Positions 1-12,749 of a DNA stretch of 64,000 bases are shown in pieces. A program made the position numbers and the translations under genes. Under the pieces are notes generated by a model. It was not told the origin of the DNA, did no database searches, and saw only the letters and a program-made list of their open reading frames with translations. Every line of letters begins with the position of its first letter. Within the stretch, counting starts at the first letter, position 1. The DNA comes from Schistosoma mansoni (taxonomy: Eukaryota > Platyhelminthes > Trematoda > Strigeidida > Schistosomatidae), in NCBI RefSeq assembly GCF_000237925.1, contig NC_031500.1, positions 558,001 through 622,000 on the forward strand, given 5' to 3'.

Positions 1-360
1 CGAGTTGACTCACTGGCATTCTCAGATATGCCTTGCTTCCACGCTTCAAATCCCGAGTGTGTCTGGATAAACGAGTGTTTGAAATAAATTCATTCAATGA
101 AACCCGTTTTTAGCTTCTTATTACAGCTGTCATATGAACAGAGTTAGCCTAGGTAATATACGGAGCTGTTATTTAACTATACAAAATATGCTTGGTAAAA
201 TACACTTTTGATTTAGATACGACTCTTAAGCATTTCCACTGTCATATACAGGAACAAACAAGCCATAAGACTACACAAAGCGTGATTTTATGATATTCGT
301 TTTTGAAAGTGAAATAAATCCAATCTCCTGACTTTGTGGAAACTATTAGCAGTCTGATAA
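1..360. other. AT-rich sequence, no gene seen
   Basis: No ORF of note, RNA gene or repeat family shared with the rest of the window was recognised. It ends where the duplicated zinc-finger segment begins (361), so it is the unique left flank of that duplication. Confidence 0.6.
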
Positions 361-1975
361 CTAATATAAATCCTGACAATCCTCAAAAATTTCAAAGTAC
401 TGGGTTGGCATAAAATTGTCGGATTTCTGATGTTTTCTTTTTGCCTAATGAATACACTACTAATCAGTACTCCGTACTGATTTTTAAGAAAGCTAACATA
501 CAGTCAGTAACAACTAAGATTAGTGAAGCAATAAGTAAACATTAACATGAGGTAGTTATACAGAAGCTAAATTAGATATACATTAAAAATACCAATTTAC
601 CTGGCGATGGCCTCCAAGGTATTTTATGAATATTAATGATATGAGATACTAAATCTTCGATTTTACATGATTGAATCAAATTCAAACAATAGCTGCACAT
701 ATAAGACTTGATTTCTGGATGAAATCTATGTACATGAGTGTTGAATGAATGGATATGAAAAGGAGCATCATTTGACTGATTAATTACACGAGGACAGAAA
801 GGGCAACCGGGTAGTTGTTCACAAACTTCATCATCTTTCTTGCAATTTTGAAGGTGTTCTGAAAGGCGAAACCCAGTTTCGTACGATTTCCCACATTCCC
901 AACATTGCCACAGAATACCCTCCGTATGTAGACGTTTAGCTGGGACCACGGGATTTTTATCCATATGAGAGTCAACAGATGGTATTTTTAATTTATCAGG
1001 TGATTTTAATATTGAATAGAGTTTGCTATATGTAGACATTGCCAAAATATACTACAAAATGCGAAGGAGTATAATCAAACAACGTATAATCATGACCGTT
1101 CGGGACTTGTCAGATAAGTGTTAACATCCATGTGGCATTGGTCAGATGTCATAAAATAGCAAGATTGCATTTATTTCTATCTAAAACAGAACTATTAGGG
1201 TGAACATAATTAGTCCAACATCCAATGCCGTGAATCAATATCCAATGCTCATGATATTCATTCGGTGATGTTTTTCCTTTTCTTCTTCGACAGTCCATGA
1301 CACAAACAGCCGTACTACCACAACTTATGTTTACTGACAGACTACTCAAGCAAATCTAATAATTTATCCACATATAAGTTGGTGTGATTCAAGAAGTACC
1401 GATCAACATCCAGCATACAGCCTTTAAAGTCCTAACTATCTCATAATGGGTAAGTTAGAAACAAACTGAGGAGTCAGAAACACTCAACCGAACATCGTGT
1501 ATTTAGGATTTTCGGAAAACATAGTTTGATTGTTGCATTAAATAGTTAGGGTAATTTGTGGAGTAAGACCAGTGATTGTAAAATAAGTGCATGTAATACA
1601 ACTGATACAACTCCAACTATTCATATCCCCAAGTTCAAATATTCTACAGAACAAAACTTTTGGGATGACCAATGTATTTGTAGCGGTAAATATATCCCCA
1701 AAATAAACGGTTCTGTAAGTCTTCAACATTGATGCTGGCCGCATTAGTTTAACTGGATACAACCTAACCGAAGGCGCTAGGTCACACATCCGTACCAGAC
1801 CACGAGTGAGTACGTCGTACTACACATCCTTTGCAACCACTAGCTAGCTTAGATCACACGCCTCTCAGCATATGGAATACCTTGAAAATGCATCTTTGAA
1901 CTCATCCCTGACTTCTTATTTGACTGGGCCGATATACTTTGTTTATAATGGTGTAACAGATGAAAGTACTATCAA
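361..1975. repeat. Segmental duplication 1, copy 1 (zinc-finger segment plus LTR)
   Basis: About 1.6 kb that recurs at 7454-9068 with near-identity at a constant offset of 7093. It holds the zinc-finger exon on the minus strand, about 0.6 kb of non-coding sequence, and from 1679 most of a gypsy LTR on the plus strand. A small minus-strand ORF at 1149-1349 is present in both copies but has no convincing splice sites, so I do not call it a gene. Confidence 0.85.
601..1051 (-). CDS. Zinc-finger protein exon, copy 1
   Basis: Open block on the minus strand between a plausible acceptor (TTTTGTAG, AG at 1053-1052) and a good donor (CCAG/GTAAAT at 601/600). The first ATG is at 1039. Counting from it, three zinc-finger-like units follow one another: C46-x2-C49...H62-x3-C66 (C2HC), C79-x2-C82...H102-x4-H107, and C115-x2-C118...H133-x4-H138. 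This predicts a nucleic-acid-binding or scaffold protein in the nucleus, but the fingers do not identify a named family. The exon is in phase across both splice sites, so it is probably internal or first-coding; the remaining exons were not found and should lie left of the window (downstream) and perhaps to the right (upstream). The same exon occurs at 7694-8144. Which copy belongs to the working gene cannot be told from sequence alone. Confidence 0.6.
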
Positions 1976-4900
1976 ACCCTGAATTTCTGTAGCGTCTTTG
2001 GTGGTGCGCTTGACATGAATTGGTACATCAAACAATAATCTGTATGTTCCTAGTCTCAACATTACATATCATTTTTTTATTGTTGTGTAACGTGATATTG
2101 TTTTCGTATCCTATCTTTTTTCACCAGTTTAGATATTTTAACTTTATAGTAACGGAACAAACACCAGTAATGTTATTTATTAGGACTCCCACATCCCAAC
2201 TCATACTACTCTGGTCTGATTATATCGAAGCCTGAAGCTGACTTCCACATGCGCGATCCCTAGCAGTAGTAAAGGGGCCGCCGCGCGATTTTAATAGGTA
2301 TGCCACTAAAAGTATGCTTACTAGTGATGTTTCTGAACCTCGTCATTCTTCAGTTAACCCTTTATCTGACTTCAATTCGATCGTTTGCTGATTGCTTTCG
2401 AAAGATGCATTCCAGCTTCCCGCGTATATAATTATCAATTTGATTCACGTTAGTGAATAGCGGAATTAAATAAGTCAAATACGAGAATGGATTTTGAATA
2501 TGTATATTTCATATACTCCCCCATCTAAACAAACAATCAGGGATATGAAACGAAGAGGGGGAGAGAAGTGGATCAAAAAAGATAAGTGGGCCGACTCAAT
2601 TTAATCAAGCGTTACTCAGTTCTTATAGTCAGACCAAAAATAAATTACAGATACACAATAAATAGAGCAAGTAATTAGGATACATACGATCATATAAAAA
2701 CAGGGTGGTAAGCCATTAAGTGACAAGGTCAAATTGTGGTTTGAGAAGAATGAATCGGTTGGTCTACCCGGAAACTAGGATGGCCTATGTAGGATGCAGT
2801 GTATTGTTGTGCGACAATCAATGGGTCAAGTTTTGTGTGTTCACAAGGCGAAACAGGAGGTAAAAGGTCATGCTTTTTAAACGACGACTTTACAGTCGAT
2901 ACCATTAATTGTATAAATTATGAGAACTGGTGAAGAATGATAGCAGTAACCAAAACTAACTACCAAATAAGTCTTTTTTAACTGTTCCCACAATACCTTA
3001 ACGTAAGCTATCCCTAAACGAGGAGATCTAGACGATAAATAAAGGTTAGATCAGCTCTTCTACAATATCGAATCATAACACAGCTCGTCAACGGACTTTC
3101 GACGATGGCTACTTCAAACAATTATTTTCATCCGAGCTTCTCTGACAGTTGCGAGCGGTTCTCCTCACATTTCATAACAACGCCGTCAGCGAACTTGCTG
3201 AAACTTCCGATCGTATCCTAAAGATCACCAGAACCCTCGGCACCGGGATTTATTCTGTCGAAGAAAGGCTTTCAAACGACACCAAATGACTTTACAGATC
3301 TCTGTCATACTCTCACCCTATACCTTATTATTCATCATAAACTCGAACGCTCCAAGGCTCCTCAAGGAAACCCGTCACGAAATAAATCTGTTTCTAGACC
3401 ACGAGAGGCAGATAATCGTGACTAGTGTCGTCACCACAACAAGAATGCCAAGTCCCATGGAAATTGCAGTAAACCCTGAAGTTCCCTCAGACCCAAACCT
3501 TCCGTCACGATAAACCCTTAGGAAAATATCCTTACCGGCACGCGTTAACGGCAACAATAGCCGGTAGAAATAGTCATCTGTCATACATCACTGATGTGGT
3601 GACTGAAAGTTTGCTATCTCGTCGACAGTGGAGCAGAAGTCTGCTTTCTTCTCGCAAATACCAAAGGCCATTTACAGAGTCTGGTCTTCGATTTACAGGC
3701 TCAAATGGAAAACTGACCGCCACTAGCCGTCAGATATGCATTTGTTCTGGCATGGATTTATACTGGCCCATTCTATGTCAGTCATTGGTAGATATCTGCT
3801 ACAGCGCTATAATCTAACCACTTTAGCAAGCAAACTGAGGCTAATAGACTCAACTACCAAGTCACCTATTTGTGGGACTTCGTTTTCTGGTTACCGGTTA
3901 TGACCGGTTGCGGTAAAACGTATTATCGATCCATTCTCCTAGCGGACACTAGGCAAGCACCATGAACTTCACAAAACACAACAAAAACTACCACGTTTAA
4001 CCTGCAATCTTGCGCACAATATCACAACTACAGGCTCATTCGTATCTTTGCAAGCGCGTCAACTAACTCCTGAAAAGCTGAGACTGGACAGGGACGAACT
4101 CGAGCATATGATAGGCTTGTTCAGTATCCGTGCATCGAATAGCTCATAGGCATCTCCTTCGCATATGGTCCCCAGAGATGGAACAATGATTAGCGTCCAA
4201 ATAGTAACTGTCGATGATGAGGCATGAAAACTACATCCCATTAGTACCGCTTGCCAGACATCCACGACCTGGCAGCTACCTTGGGTGACACGACTGTCAA
4301 CTCGAAAATCAACTTCATTGAAGCGATTAACAAAAGTCCTATGACTAAACATGACATTCCTGAAACAGCTATCATCACTCCTCCCGGAACCTACCACCTT
4401 TTGTGCGTGTCTTTCGGTTTCAGAAATGCTACACAAACCTCCCAGAGACTCATCGATGGTGTATCCAGTGTTTCCAGCTCTGTGCGCGCGTGTTGTAATG
4501 ACTCGTTGGTCACAAATTCAGACAACGAGTCTCGTCCTCAGCATCTGGACCTTGTTGTTGGACGACTACAAAACAAGGGCTCATTGAATAAACTCGAAAA
4601 TCTCATGTCAAAATCGCAAAATCGTTTTTTGCAGGCATATTGGTGGATCTCAGGGTGTTCGTTTTCCACAAAATAAAGTGGATTACCCAGAACCAACCAC
4701 AGTCAAGCAATCACTCATATTTGATGGCCTGGCTAGTTTTTGTCGACAATTCACAGCAAACTGTGGGCCTCCACAGAGATCCATAACAGAACAATTACTA
4801 TTATTAAATACAACACTTGGAACATTTGGCGCGTTTATCGAGACCGTTGCAAGACATTTAATTGAGTTATGGGACTATCGACAAGAAACTCAAATGGTTC

Positions 4901-7327
4901 TAATGGTTCTGGATGGAATAGTAGAAGCTTTCGGGATTCCATATCTAGTAGCAGTGGATCACCGATGCCTCCAGGTAATAACCTAAGTATACTCAACGAT
5001 AAAAGAGGAAAAAAGAGAAACTTCTAGCGAGATACTATTCTTAGTCCCCAAGAATATGTCGAGTTCCCATTTATAGATGTCCTGGAAATTTACTAGGACT
5101 GGCTCACCCGGCAGCGAATCCCAGAATTTGACTACTAATCAGGAGTAAAGGGTTGACTTACAATCCGTTCTGTTGTGTTGTATCACATGTTTCTGAGTGT
5201 CACTCACAAGTTTTTTGTTGTGGCTAAGCCTGAGTAGGTGTTCAAGAGAATGCTATAAGTCATCAGAAGGTCACCTCCAGGACGCCTGTCCTCTAATATG
5301 TAAAGGTTTGGAGGCGCTCTTTTTAAGAATTGAAGTTGAATTCCAGAACTGATTTCCTGGCTCACCATTGGGTACGTTTCAGAGTGTCCTTATTCTTTAA
5401 GAGTGAAGGGGGAAATTATGCATGCTATTTGTTGTGCTGTACAGCAATTTCAACACACTGTGGAAGGCCGAGAACTGACTCTGTTCACCGACCACAAACC
5501 TCTCACATTCTTTCTTAACCCGTCTTCAGACAAATACTCCACTCGAGAGTCTCGACAAACGGACTAGCTTTCGCAGTTCACTATAGATATATAACACGTT
5601 TCTGTGACAAATAATATAGCCACAGACGCATTGTCCCGTACAACTTCTTCGAACAGTTTCCATGGGTTCAACCTCATTAAAATCACCCAGCTTCAAAAGG
5701 AAGACACTGATCTTCGACAACCATGAAATCTCGGGTCGAGCAGATGGGAACAGAAAAGGAAGCGTCACTATGTGACATATCTATGGGTAGGGATCGTTCA
5801 TTCCTGCTGAGGCATTATCGACACAACATTTCCAGCACGTTGCTTAAGCTTTCTCATCAAGGTGTTCAAGCGACCGCTTAGCTTTTGACAGAACGATTTC
5901 GTTGACCTGGCATGAACAAAGACGTGAGATAGTGGGCACGTAGAGTCTATAGTAACTCTCGACTCTAGTTTTGGCACGACCCTTACCAGATTCAGGAGGA
6001 TACTTTTACATCTTAACGCGTGTGGACAGTTTCACGCGATAGTCAGAGGCAGTAACTATCATGAAAGTTACTGCCGAAACAATGTCTCGCGTCTGCGTGA
6101 AATGATGGTTGAAAAGCTTAGACTTTCTTTCAACTATTGTTACAGATCGCAGATGCCAGTCCGAATCAAGGCTTTTCCGTTGTTTTATTGCACCACTGTG
6201 AATCACATGATTCCACATGACCTCCTATCATCCACAATCTATTATTTTCGGCTGACCCACCTTATTACTTAGTATAAATGTCTTACGTTTCGACTCAATA
6301 TACCAACCTCTCGAGACTGTGTATGAAGGAAACTTCAAGGTTCTTAGTGGTGAGCGTATGTACTATACAGTCAATAGGGATATAAATCAAGACGGCATCA
6401 TATTAACCTCCTTAAAGCCACTCACCCAGAAGGGAACGCTAATTTTGTTGTTTTTTCTCCTGAACAACCGAGTGATTTGAGCCCCAAGAGTATCATCCCA
6501 TCTTCGATAATCCATGATCGTAACAAAACGTCGCTAGAATCTAAAAACACGTACTAAACAAGGCGTTCAGGAAGAAGGTTAAGGTTTTCGGAACACTGGA
6601 ACGACTACTACACGTAGGACATTGTATAGTTTTTTTGAAAATGCATCCAGCAGATCTTTTGGTGTTGAAATCTTACTCAATATCGCATGTTACATGCTTA
6701 TATACAAAGCCTTTAAGTACGGTTCGCTTCCATAAGCAAGTGTGTATTTCGACATTCACTTAGATTTTCTGAAACTCAACTCTCGCAGGACACCTGGGAA
6801 AGATGAAAAACCACAAAAAATCCAGTGAAACATTTTCGTAGTATATTTTTGTTGTCGTGTCGTACCTTATGGCCCTCCATGCTAGGAGAAGACGGCCGGA
6901 TCCCGCTGGACACAAATATTTATCAGAAGGGAACTTACCAACGGCAAGCTCGTAGGCTCTCCACGTCCTAGGGTCATCACTACTTCACTACGGGAGGGGG
7001 AGTGGGCTGTAGAGGTAAATATATCCCCAAAATAAACGGTTCTGTAAGTCTTCAACATTGATGCTGGCCGCATTAGTTTAACTGGATACAACCTAACCGA
7101 AGGCGCTAGGTCACACATCCGTACCAGACCACGAGTGAGTACGTCGTACTACACATCCTTTGCAACCACTAGCTAGCTTAGATCACACGCCTCTCAGCAT
7201 ATGGAATACCTTGAAAATGCATCTTTGAACTCATCCCTGACTTCTTATTTGACTGGGCCGATATACTTTGTTTATAATGGTGTAACAGATGAAAGTACTA
7301 TCAAACCCTGAATTTCTGTAGCGTCTT
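1679..7327 (+). mobile_element. Decayed Ty3/gypsy (CsRn1/Boudicca-like) element G1
   Basis: LTR retrotransposon fossil. The left LTR starts TGTAG at 1679 and ends near 1998, followed by a tRNA-Trp-like primer-site region. The interior (about 2.15-7.0 kb) holds scattered, heavily decayed gag and pol remnants similar to the better element at 52-57 kb. A purine-rich tract (around 6990-7005) precedes the right LTR at 7009. There are many breaks. The two LTRs are almost identical although the interior is old, which suggests the right LTR was replaced by recombination. Confidence 0.75.
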
Positions 7328-7453
7328 TGGTGGTGCGCTTGACATGAATTGGTACATCAAACAATAATCTGTATGTTCCTAGTCTCAACATTACATATCA
7401 TTTTTTTATTGTTGTGTAACGTGATATTGTTTTCGTATCCTATCTTTTTTTCA

Positions 7454-9068
7454 CTAATATAAATCCTGACAATCCTCAAAAATTTCAAAGTACTGGGTTG
7501 GCATAAAATTGTCGGATTTCTGATGTTTTCTTTTTGCCTAATGAATACACTACTAATCAGTACTCCGTACTGATTTTTAAGAAAGCTAACATACAGTCAG
7601 TAACAACTAAGATTAGTGAAGCAATAAGTAAACATTAACATGAGGTAGTTATACAGAAGCTAAATTAGATATACATTAAAAATACCAATTTACCTGGCGA
7701 TGGCCTCCAAGGTATTTTATGAATATTAATGATATGAGATACTAAATCTTCGATTTTACATGATTGAATCAAATTCAAACAATAGCTGCACATATAAGAC
7801 TTGATTTCTGGATGAAATCTATGTACATGAGTGTTGAATGAATGGATATGAAAAGGAGCATCATTTGACTGATTAATTACACGAGGACAGAAAGGGCAAC
7901 CGGGTAGTTGTTCACAAACTTCATCATCTTTCTTGCAATTTTGAAGGTGTTCTGAAAGGCGAAACCCAGTTTCGTACGATTTCCCACATTCCCAACATTG
8001 CCACAGAATACCCTCCGTATGTAGACGTTTAGCTGGGACCACGGGATTTTTATCCATATGAGAGTCAACAGATGGTATTTTTAATTTATCAGGTGATTTT
8101 AATATTGAATAGAGTTTGCTATATGTAGACATTGCCAAAATATACTACAAAATGCGAAGGAGTATAATCAAACAACGTATAATCATGACCGTTCGGGACT
8201 TGTCAGATAAGTGTTAACATCCATGTGGCATTGGTCAGATGTCATAAAATAGCAAGATTGCATTTATTTCTATCTAAAACAGAACTATTAGGGTGAACAT
8301 AATTAGTCCAACATCCAATGCCGTGAATCAATATCCAATGCTCATGATATTCATTCGGTGATGTTTTTCCTTTTCTTCTTCGACAGTCCATGACACAAAC
8401 AGCCGTACTACCACAACTTATGTTTACTGACAGACTACTCAAGCAAATCTAATAATTTATCCACATATAAGTTGGTGTGATTCAAGAAGTACCGATCAAC
8501 ATCCAGCATACAGCCTTTAAAGTCCTAACTATCTCATAATGGGTAAGTTAGAAACAAACTGAGGAGTCAGAAACACTCAACCGAACATCGTGTATTTAGG
8601 ATTTTCGGAAAACATAGTTTGATTGTTGCATTAAATAGTTAGGGTAATTTGTGGAGTAAGACCAGTGATTGTAAAATAAGTGCATGTAATACAACTGATA
8701 CAACTCCAACTATTCATATCCCCAAGTTCAAATATTCTACAGAACAAAACTTTTGGGATGACCAATGTATTTGTAGCGGTAAATATATCCCCAAAATAAA
8801 CGGTTCTGTAAGTCTTCAACATTGATGCTGGCCGCATTAGTTTAACTGGATACAACCTAACCGAAGGCGCTAGGTCACACATCCGTACCAGACCACGAGT
8901 GAGTACGTCGTACTACACATCCTTTGCAACCACTAGCTAGCTTAGATCACACGCCTCTCAGCATATGGAATACCTTGAAAATGCATCTTTGAACTCATCC
9001 CTGACTTCTTATTTGACTGGGCCGATATACTTTGTTTATAATGGTGTAACAGATGAAAGTATTATCAA
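7454..9068. repeat. Segmental duplication 1, copy 2
   Basis: Second copy of 361-1975. It is joined directly to a copy of LTR plus leader (7014-7453 matches 1685-2124), so the order here is LTR, leader, zinc-finger segment, LTR: a circular permutation of the first locus. The right-hand LTR starts TGTAG at 8772 and loses similarity near 9068, about 20 bp short of its expected end. Confidence 0.85.
7694..8144 (-). CDS. Zinc-finger protein exon, copy 2
   Basis: Same exon as 601-1051 with the same acceptor and donor, and the same predicted protein with C2HC and two C2H2-type fingers. The copy is embedded between two gypsy LTRs. With no difference in the protein, the duplication is either recent, kept identical by conversion, or an assembly duplicate. 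It may be a stranded exon copy without the rest of its gene. I mark it as CDS because its frame and splice sites are intact. Confidence 0.5.
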
Positions 9069-9161
9069 ACACTGAATAGTCAGAACTAACTTTCCTTGGT
9101 AAAATTAGTCTATCCAGTTTAATTGCAGACATTTTAATTGACAATCAATCGAATGTATGTT

Positions 9162-9530
9162 TGTAGGTCCGGTGAAATTTTACTGGGCCCTAACGAAATC
9201 ATTCCGGCAATTGTCTCACAGTCCACTGATCTTTATCACGGATAAGGACGATCAACGCTCATTAGTTAAATACATGTCATAGGCTGATACATGTGATGTT
9301 GGTCTCACTCTGTTCCTTGTACCTACTTCTGCTGATATATTTCTGTGATAACGTCGTTTGTTTTGTACGATCATCAAAGCAGCTATAATACATAGGTACG
9401 GCGAACAGGTAATTTAAATTGGGTATCCACTATGAGATGACTTCAAAGTTGGCTGGTCGGTCGCACCATTCCCGTCTAAATCAAATAGGTATCTAATCAT
9501 TCGGAAACAGATAATCCACGTTCGTAATCC
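9162..9530 (+). repeat. Old LTR related to element E
   Basis: Starts TGTAGG and shares several blocks, in the same order, with the LTR at 38596-38942, for example the stretch around TAACGTCGTTTGTTTTGTAC and the block ending CACCATTCCCGTCTAA. Divergence is high, so this is an old relative. Shorter pieces with the same blocks may exist near 5.1-5.2 kb and 42.34-42.52 kb. Confidence 0.45.
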
Positions 9531-11284
9531 ACATATTAAATATCGATGTATTATATGCAAGAATCATAGAACCGGGGTCTTTGAATTATGCTAGGAAGAG
9601 ACTTTATAACTACACCATTCATGTTAGTACTTTCCATTGTGGAATCGCCAGTTCTCTTAATACCGAATATAGTTTCTGTTACAAACCCTTGCATGTCCGG
9701 CTTTACACTGAATTAATAGATGTGATTCATTTGTGTTTTGATGATCGAGTAGTTGAACAGCCTTTTAGACCGATCGAGACATATGTTTTTGCATAAAATA
9801 TTCAATCGGCAACTAGAGAGACTAATTGAAATTGTACATCATCTTCTACTGAGCTGACTGATAAATAGACGCATTCGTTACATAATTTTCGTTTATCGTC
9901 CTGGAAACATAAGAAAATCATCCCAAATTTTTTGTCACCGTGATCAGAATGTTTTTAGAAAATTGTTTTTTAACATGACTCAATGCTGAACTAGAGACGT
10001 CATGGTTCCTATGATTCTGGAATTTTTCTCGACTAAATCTATCACTGTAGAAAAATTCAAATGTTCAGTGGATTATCTTCGAACTAATTCCTTAGGCTTC
10101 GTTCACCAATCACTCTGACGACAGTTAATGAATAAATACCGACGGTGTGTAAATTTCAGGAGGCAGAACGAAGCTGAACAGCACAGACTACTAAGTCACA
10201 ATCACACGTAGCGAATTCTAACAGAACTGCTAATTCGGGCTAGCAAGTGAATATAGAGGAGAATTAAAAATTCGAAAAGAAAACCGAATGAATTTATAAG
10301 ACTCGAGCACATATATATAGGAAAGTGGATGATTCATCGAGCGATATTCAGGCAACTAACATTGATGACAGAGGGATATGTTGGTAGGCTGTCACACTTG
10401 ATCAAACTTACGCGATCATACAAACATGATAATAATACAAATAGATACAAATTATCACTGTTTGAAACTCCGCATGTAGCTCTTCTAGAGTTACTACCAG
10501 TCCTAAGCTTGAGTAAAGGAAGAGGGTTGGGTATGGGGTTAGCGACCCCATCCCAAAATTGACCTATTCCGCTTGCACGACAGTCAAAACTCATTAGTGT
10601 TAGCAATGGTGATATGCCTTACAATTGCCCATGAGAAGTTTGAAAAGCAGCCACCAGTATGAATGAAATCGGTTAACCAGCAAACCAATTTCGCGTATGA
10701 ACAGTCAGTAAAACTTGCCAAAGTATTGCCTAACCATCCACAATATCAATAGCGAACCTCCAATCTCATAAGAGACCTTCGGCTCTACACAGCAATATAG
10801 CTTATATTACATACAACATATATATAGGGTAGTAAGTGATAGAGCCCAGCTTGAAGCGCTGGGGCTTAAGGAACGCGTCCTTTACCCTCTTTTCACTACA
10901 GTAGAAAAGGACATATATTTACTTCAACTGGTGGTGTCAATACAAGTAATGTTCATTTTTTCAGGGGGTTCAGTTATAACCAAAGGTACTTTGTTCGCTG
11001 TAGTAGTATGACAGATTTCGTGGAATAGTTTGGATAAAAGGAAAGAGTCAACGAAAAACACTTGGCTAACGACTCTATTAGCACAACGAATAGCCTTGGT
11101 TCAATTGTAAAATCAAGTGACAAAAACAATAGGATGATAAGATGAAAGTAGTAACAAGTGCAATCCTATTGAATGCATCAATATTTCCACGGTCACCATT
11201 CCTGTCCTTCTCTCCGTGTTAAATGTTGAATATCTATCCTCCCAGTTATCTCATGTTCAGCTTTGAGGGTTGTGTGGTAGGGAT
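9531..11284. other. Intergenic, no gene seen
   Basis: Only short ORFs without recognisable domains. A G-rich block near 10510-10560 (GGTTGGGTATGGGGTTAGCG) looks like a piece of an interspersed repeat, but no second copy lies in the window. Confidence 0.5.
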
Positions 11285-11740
11285 CAGTATCACTGCAGAA
11301 CCACAATACTGATGTAAGACCTTTCATCGGAATTTTTGATTACGGAATAATAGTTTTGTTTTAATATGTTTTCAATAACATTCTTGGTAAAACTACTAGA
11401 TCGTAAGGTGTTTGTCATATTACGTTTCTCAGTCAGCTTGTCTCCTTCTGAAGTAATGATCTTGGCTGCTCTTCTGGAGGGATCCAGGGCCATGGAAATC
11501 AACGTACCGATGTTAATGCACCAGTTTTTGGTATATGGTAATATTTAGACTTGCACCAGAATTCCTTTGAACGAAACAGTCTAAAAATGGCATTTCAATA
11601 TGTTCATCTTCCCTCTTGAAAGTGAATTTGATGTTTTTTGAGAATGTGTTTATCTGTTTCATGAAGTTCCCAAGCAGGTTTTTTTTGATATTGACAAATG
11701 CGTCATCTACATATCTGAACCAGATGAGTCTCCTAATGGT
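11285..11740 (-). mobile_element. Penelope-like element fragment (reverse transcriptase)
   Basis: On the minus strand the translation from about 11735 downward gives RYVDDAFVNIKKNLLG, then a region with FTFKREDEHIEMPFLDCFVQ and a basic linker containing DPSRRAAKI. The order YVDD, a PFLD box about 40 residues later, then a basic linker is the hallmark of Penelope-like reverse transcriptases, which differ from LINE RTs in the PFLD region. Only the C-terminal part of the RT and the start of the linker remain. It is broken; no GIY-YIG endonuclease was seen. Confidence 0.7.
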
Positions 11741-12744
11741 ACCAGCAAAATAAGCGACTCAATATGGAACCTAAATTTACCCTGGAGAAGTGGCTTACAT
11801 TAATTTTCGATCTTTCTTACAAGATTGATGTGCTCGCAAAAGTTAAGTGAGTTCGTTAAAACTCATCGATAACTACACTGTGATATCGCGCCACGATTTT
11901 GCGCTACTTTTTTTAAAACCTGGAGTTCAGCGAAGGGATCTCTTTTCAACGAATTTATTATCAAGCTGTTTAAATGGGAATTATATGTCTACTTTTATTA
12001 TATTTGCTTTGTGCGCAGCAAAAGTCGAAATTAAATACAATGAAATTTGACAGTTTATTAGTTGGTCTCAAAACTTAATGAAAAAGGGTTTTTCCATTTT
12101 ACGGTACATGGTATTCCAAATTCCTTGAGAACTCACTATTCAGGTGCTGTTACAATAGTTTCTTCATATTTGTATCGCAGACTGGCAATTATTTCCATTT
12201 AGCTATACACTAAGATTGGACAACTAATTTATTTTTATATATAATAACATGATTTAAGCATATATCGTCATGGAAACTGTATTGTCGTCAAAGCTATCAA
12301 AACTGTGCATCAAGTGACGACACCATAATTACATTTAATGTTTTTCTTTGTTGCAATTTTGACTGGTTTCCACTGTTTTGCTCTACTTTAGTGCCGAAAA
12401 TAGGTTAGTAGTGACGATATTGACCATACTTAGGGTTGTAATAGTATGTACATGCTTTCAGTGATCATAACAGAGAGCTGTTAATATCACCTTCTACAGT
12501 TAAACATATAAGCCATCAAATCATTTTACTGCAGGAAATAAATCAGACACATGTGAAGCGTTTACCAGAGACTAAGCAAACATAGCGTGACTACCCCTTG
12601 TACAAAGTTTCAGTCTTTAGGTTGCCGATATTCCCGCAAATAATATCAGAAATAAGTACTATTACAAAGCGATTACGAGAACCAACTTAAACGTACAATT
12701 TTTCAGTTAAGATATCTTAATCTCAGGTGGCTAGATTGTCCAAG
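11741..12744. other. Intergenic, no gene seen
   Basis: AT-rich sequence with no ORF showing a known motif. It ends at the target duplication of the solo LTR. Confidence 0.5.
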
Positions 12745-12749
12745 ATCTT

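Noticed and set aside
9735-9790. A 23-bp match, inverted, to 40345-40370 inside element E
   Set aside because: Too short and in an orientation that does not fit the neighbouring old LTR; possibly chance.
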